Assembly: GCA_030248215.1 (NCBI GenBank)
Contig: JASANG010001367.1
Span: 62,001 to 126,000, forward strand
Reading direction: 5' to 3'
Origin: Enoplolaimus lenunculus
Taxonomy: Eukaryota; Nematoda; Enoplea; Enoplida; Thoracostomopsidae
Length of the DNA: 64,000 bases
Notes under the pieces: generated by a model
Database searches by the model: none
Told to the model about the DNA's origin: nothing
Seen by the model: the letters and a program-made list of their open reading frames with translations, nothing else
Shown: in pieces, positions 62,633 through 64,000 of the stretch
How positions within the stretch are numbered: the stretch's first letter is position 1
Layout of the letters: the number at the start of each line of letters is the position of its first letter
Translations under genes and position numbers: made by a program

Positions 62633-63435
62633 TAAAAACGCTATTTTATATCTGCATATTCAGTTGCAAATTATATTTAAGAATCGTTTAATATTTTTTA
62701 ATTTTTTTTCCTTTTCCAGCCCCCTCGAAAAAATGAAAAAAAATGAAAAAATGAAAAAACCATTGTTTCCGGTAATTTTTCCGGCCAACAACCCTGGCTC
62801 CAGGCTGCCGGAGTAATATTAACACGGGAGATCGCACAGAATTGAGCTCCGGCGTCTTCTTGACTTGAATCAATTTCGTCATACTTTTTCGTATTTTTTT
62901 ACAGAATTTGCGTTTTTCAGTGCGCCACAACCACGATACCGTGATCCGTACGCAGTGTTCAGGACCGAGAGGATACAACGACGATCCGGTTCATCAACGG
63001 CAGGAACGACCTTGTAACGTTGGACCGCCTTCAAGCGAGTGTATCTTACACAACGGACGAATTTGTGACAATTTGGAACAATTTGAAAATTAGCAATTGT
63101 CGAAAAGAATATAAAATTTTGCGTACGTAAAACCAATTATTGATAACATTTTGCAGATTGTTGTGTTGTTACAATTCGGTAAAATTCAACACAATTTCAT
63201 TATATAACTTTTCAGTTTTAGTTACACCCTGTAAATTTCAATTGAAATACAGAGTGAATTATTAAACTGAAGTATAATGGATTGCCCGAAACGAATTAAC
63301 TTTTTTCCGTATATAAGGTCTATTTTGTATGAACTCTGATTTCGGTGAATATGGGACTCTAAAACGTGAAGCGTTTCCTTTTAGCGGGGTACTATCGGTA
63401 TGGTCTGCTGTTGGCACTGACTCCGGCTGAAAATC

Positions 63436-63805
63436 GACCTCCGGTTCCGGCAGAAAACCGACCTCCGGCTCCGGCTACCATAAAATCTCAACCGGAGGTT
63501 CCGGTAATCGACCTTCAGCTACGGCAGAAAACCGACCTCCGGCTCCTGCTACCATAAAATCTCTACCGGAGGTTCCGGTAATCGACCTTCAGCTACGGCA
63601 GAAAACCGACCTCCGGCTCCTGCTACCATAAAATCTCTACCGGAGGTTCCGGTAATCGACCTTCAGCTACGGCAGAAAACCGACCTCCGGCTCCTGCTAC
63701 CATAAAATCTCTACCGGAGGTTCCGGTAATCGACCTTCAGCTACGGCAGAAAACCGACCTCCGGCTCCTGCTACCATAAAATCTCTACCGGAGGTTCCGG
63801 TAATC
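63436..63805 (+). repeat. Tandem array of five 74-bp units
   Basis: Units start at 63436, 63510, 63584, 63658 and 63732. Units 2-5 read identical; unit 1 is diverged. Each contains CCGACCTCCGGCTCCTGCTA and ACCGGAGGTTCCGGTAATC. It begins after GACTCCGGCTGAAAATC and passes directly into sequence shared with the element at 4463-4821, so it looks like an internal expansion of such an element. Confidence 0.92.
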
Positions 63806-64000
63806 TTAGTATAGTAAAATTTCGCATAGTTTTGCAAAAATTATTTGTTTGGTGCGTTTCGTTTTAACTTTTGGCGCAATTTTGAAGAAAGAATTGCCGA
63901 GAATTCGTAAAAAATAAGACTAAAACCAAAAGTTTTAACACCACCTTACAGATATTTCCTAAAAAATTAGCAAATTAAACATCATTTTAGCTACCTAATT

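Larger units (their letters stand above)
62206..64000. other. Right end of window: repeats and unassigned sequence
   Basis: Contains a MITE relative at about 62246-62420, a partial hAT-like MITE at 62520-62632, a balanced-composition stretch at 62820-63100 that may be an unassigned exon, and the 74-bp array at 63436-63805 followed by sequence shared with the element at 4463-4821. Confidence 0.5.

Noticed and set aside
62879-63136. Balanced-composition open frame on the minus strand (RLKAVQRYKVVPAVDEPDRR), possibly an upstream STRA6-like exon
   Set aside because: The splice sites are poor, its phase does not join the 62205 exon cleanly, and I could not match it to STRA6. The plus strand also has an open frame here. 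Left unassigned.
63366-63557. Proline-rich open frame
   Set aside because: It is the first part of the 74-bp tandem array.

Overview
The window looks like nuclear DNA of an invertebrate chordate, most likely an ascidian tunicate of the Ciona type. This is inference from four lines: it is AT-rich with small introns (about 0.1-1.9 kb), every exon I placed has GT-AG borders, several SERCA exon sizes match those I recall from vertebrate ATP2A genes (including an 18-nt exon), and a STRA6-like retinoid receptor gene is present. Species was not determined. All exon borders were placed by hand from reading frame, phase and family similarity.

Four genes are supported. (1) Minus strand, 24093 to 10153: a complete 20-exon SERCA-type Ca2+-ATPase of 1104 codons, with a long low-complexity C-terminal tail and a predicted eleventh membrane segment. 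(2) Plus strand, 31753 to 36586: a complete 10-exon ceramide synthase of 509 codons, with a polar insert where many relatives carry a Hox-like domain. (3) Plus strand, 44551 to 56901: a 22-exon classical calpain of 904 codons with a new-looking N-terminal extension and degenerate EF-hands. (4) Minus strand, 62205 to 60274: four consecutive exons of the C-terminal half of a STRA6-like receptor, whose remaining exons were not found or lie outside the window. SERCA and the ceramide synthase are divergent (about 7.7 kb between start codons), the ceramide synthase and calpain are in tandem, and calpain and STRA6 are convergent. The SERCA pump, calpain and ceramide synthase touch calcium and ER lipid biology, but nothing shows that the neighbourhood is functional.

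The rest (1-10152, 24098-31743, 36645-44542, 56902-60273, 62206-64000, and many introns) is packed with short non-coding inverted-repeat elements (MITEs). The best-supported groups are: a roughly 120-200 bp family with CATG...CATG ends and internal TTAGGC-type repeats (about 12 copies); hAT-like families with 8-bp target duplications; TA-flanked palindromic families starting CACTG; a foldback element of about 1.15 kb; a 74-bp tandem array; and two tRNA-like SINE heads. I saw no LTR element, LINE, intact transposase, rRNA gene or CRISPR array.

No wholly new system is evident. The points most worth checking are the 124-bp duplication across a calpain splice donor, the odd SERCA residues and tail, the rebuilt ceramide synthase linker, and the TTAGGC-bearing MITE family.
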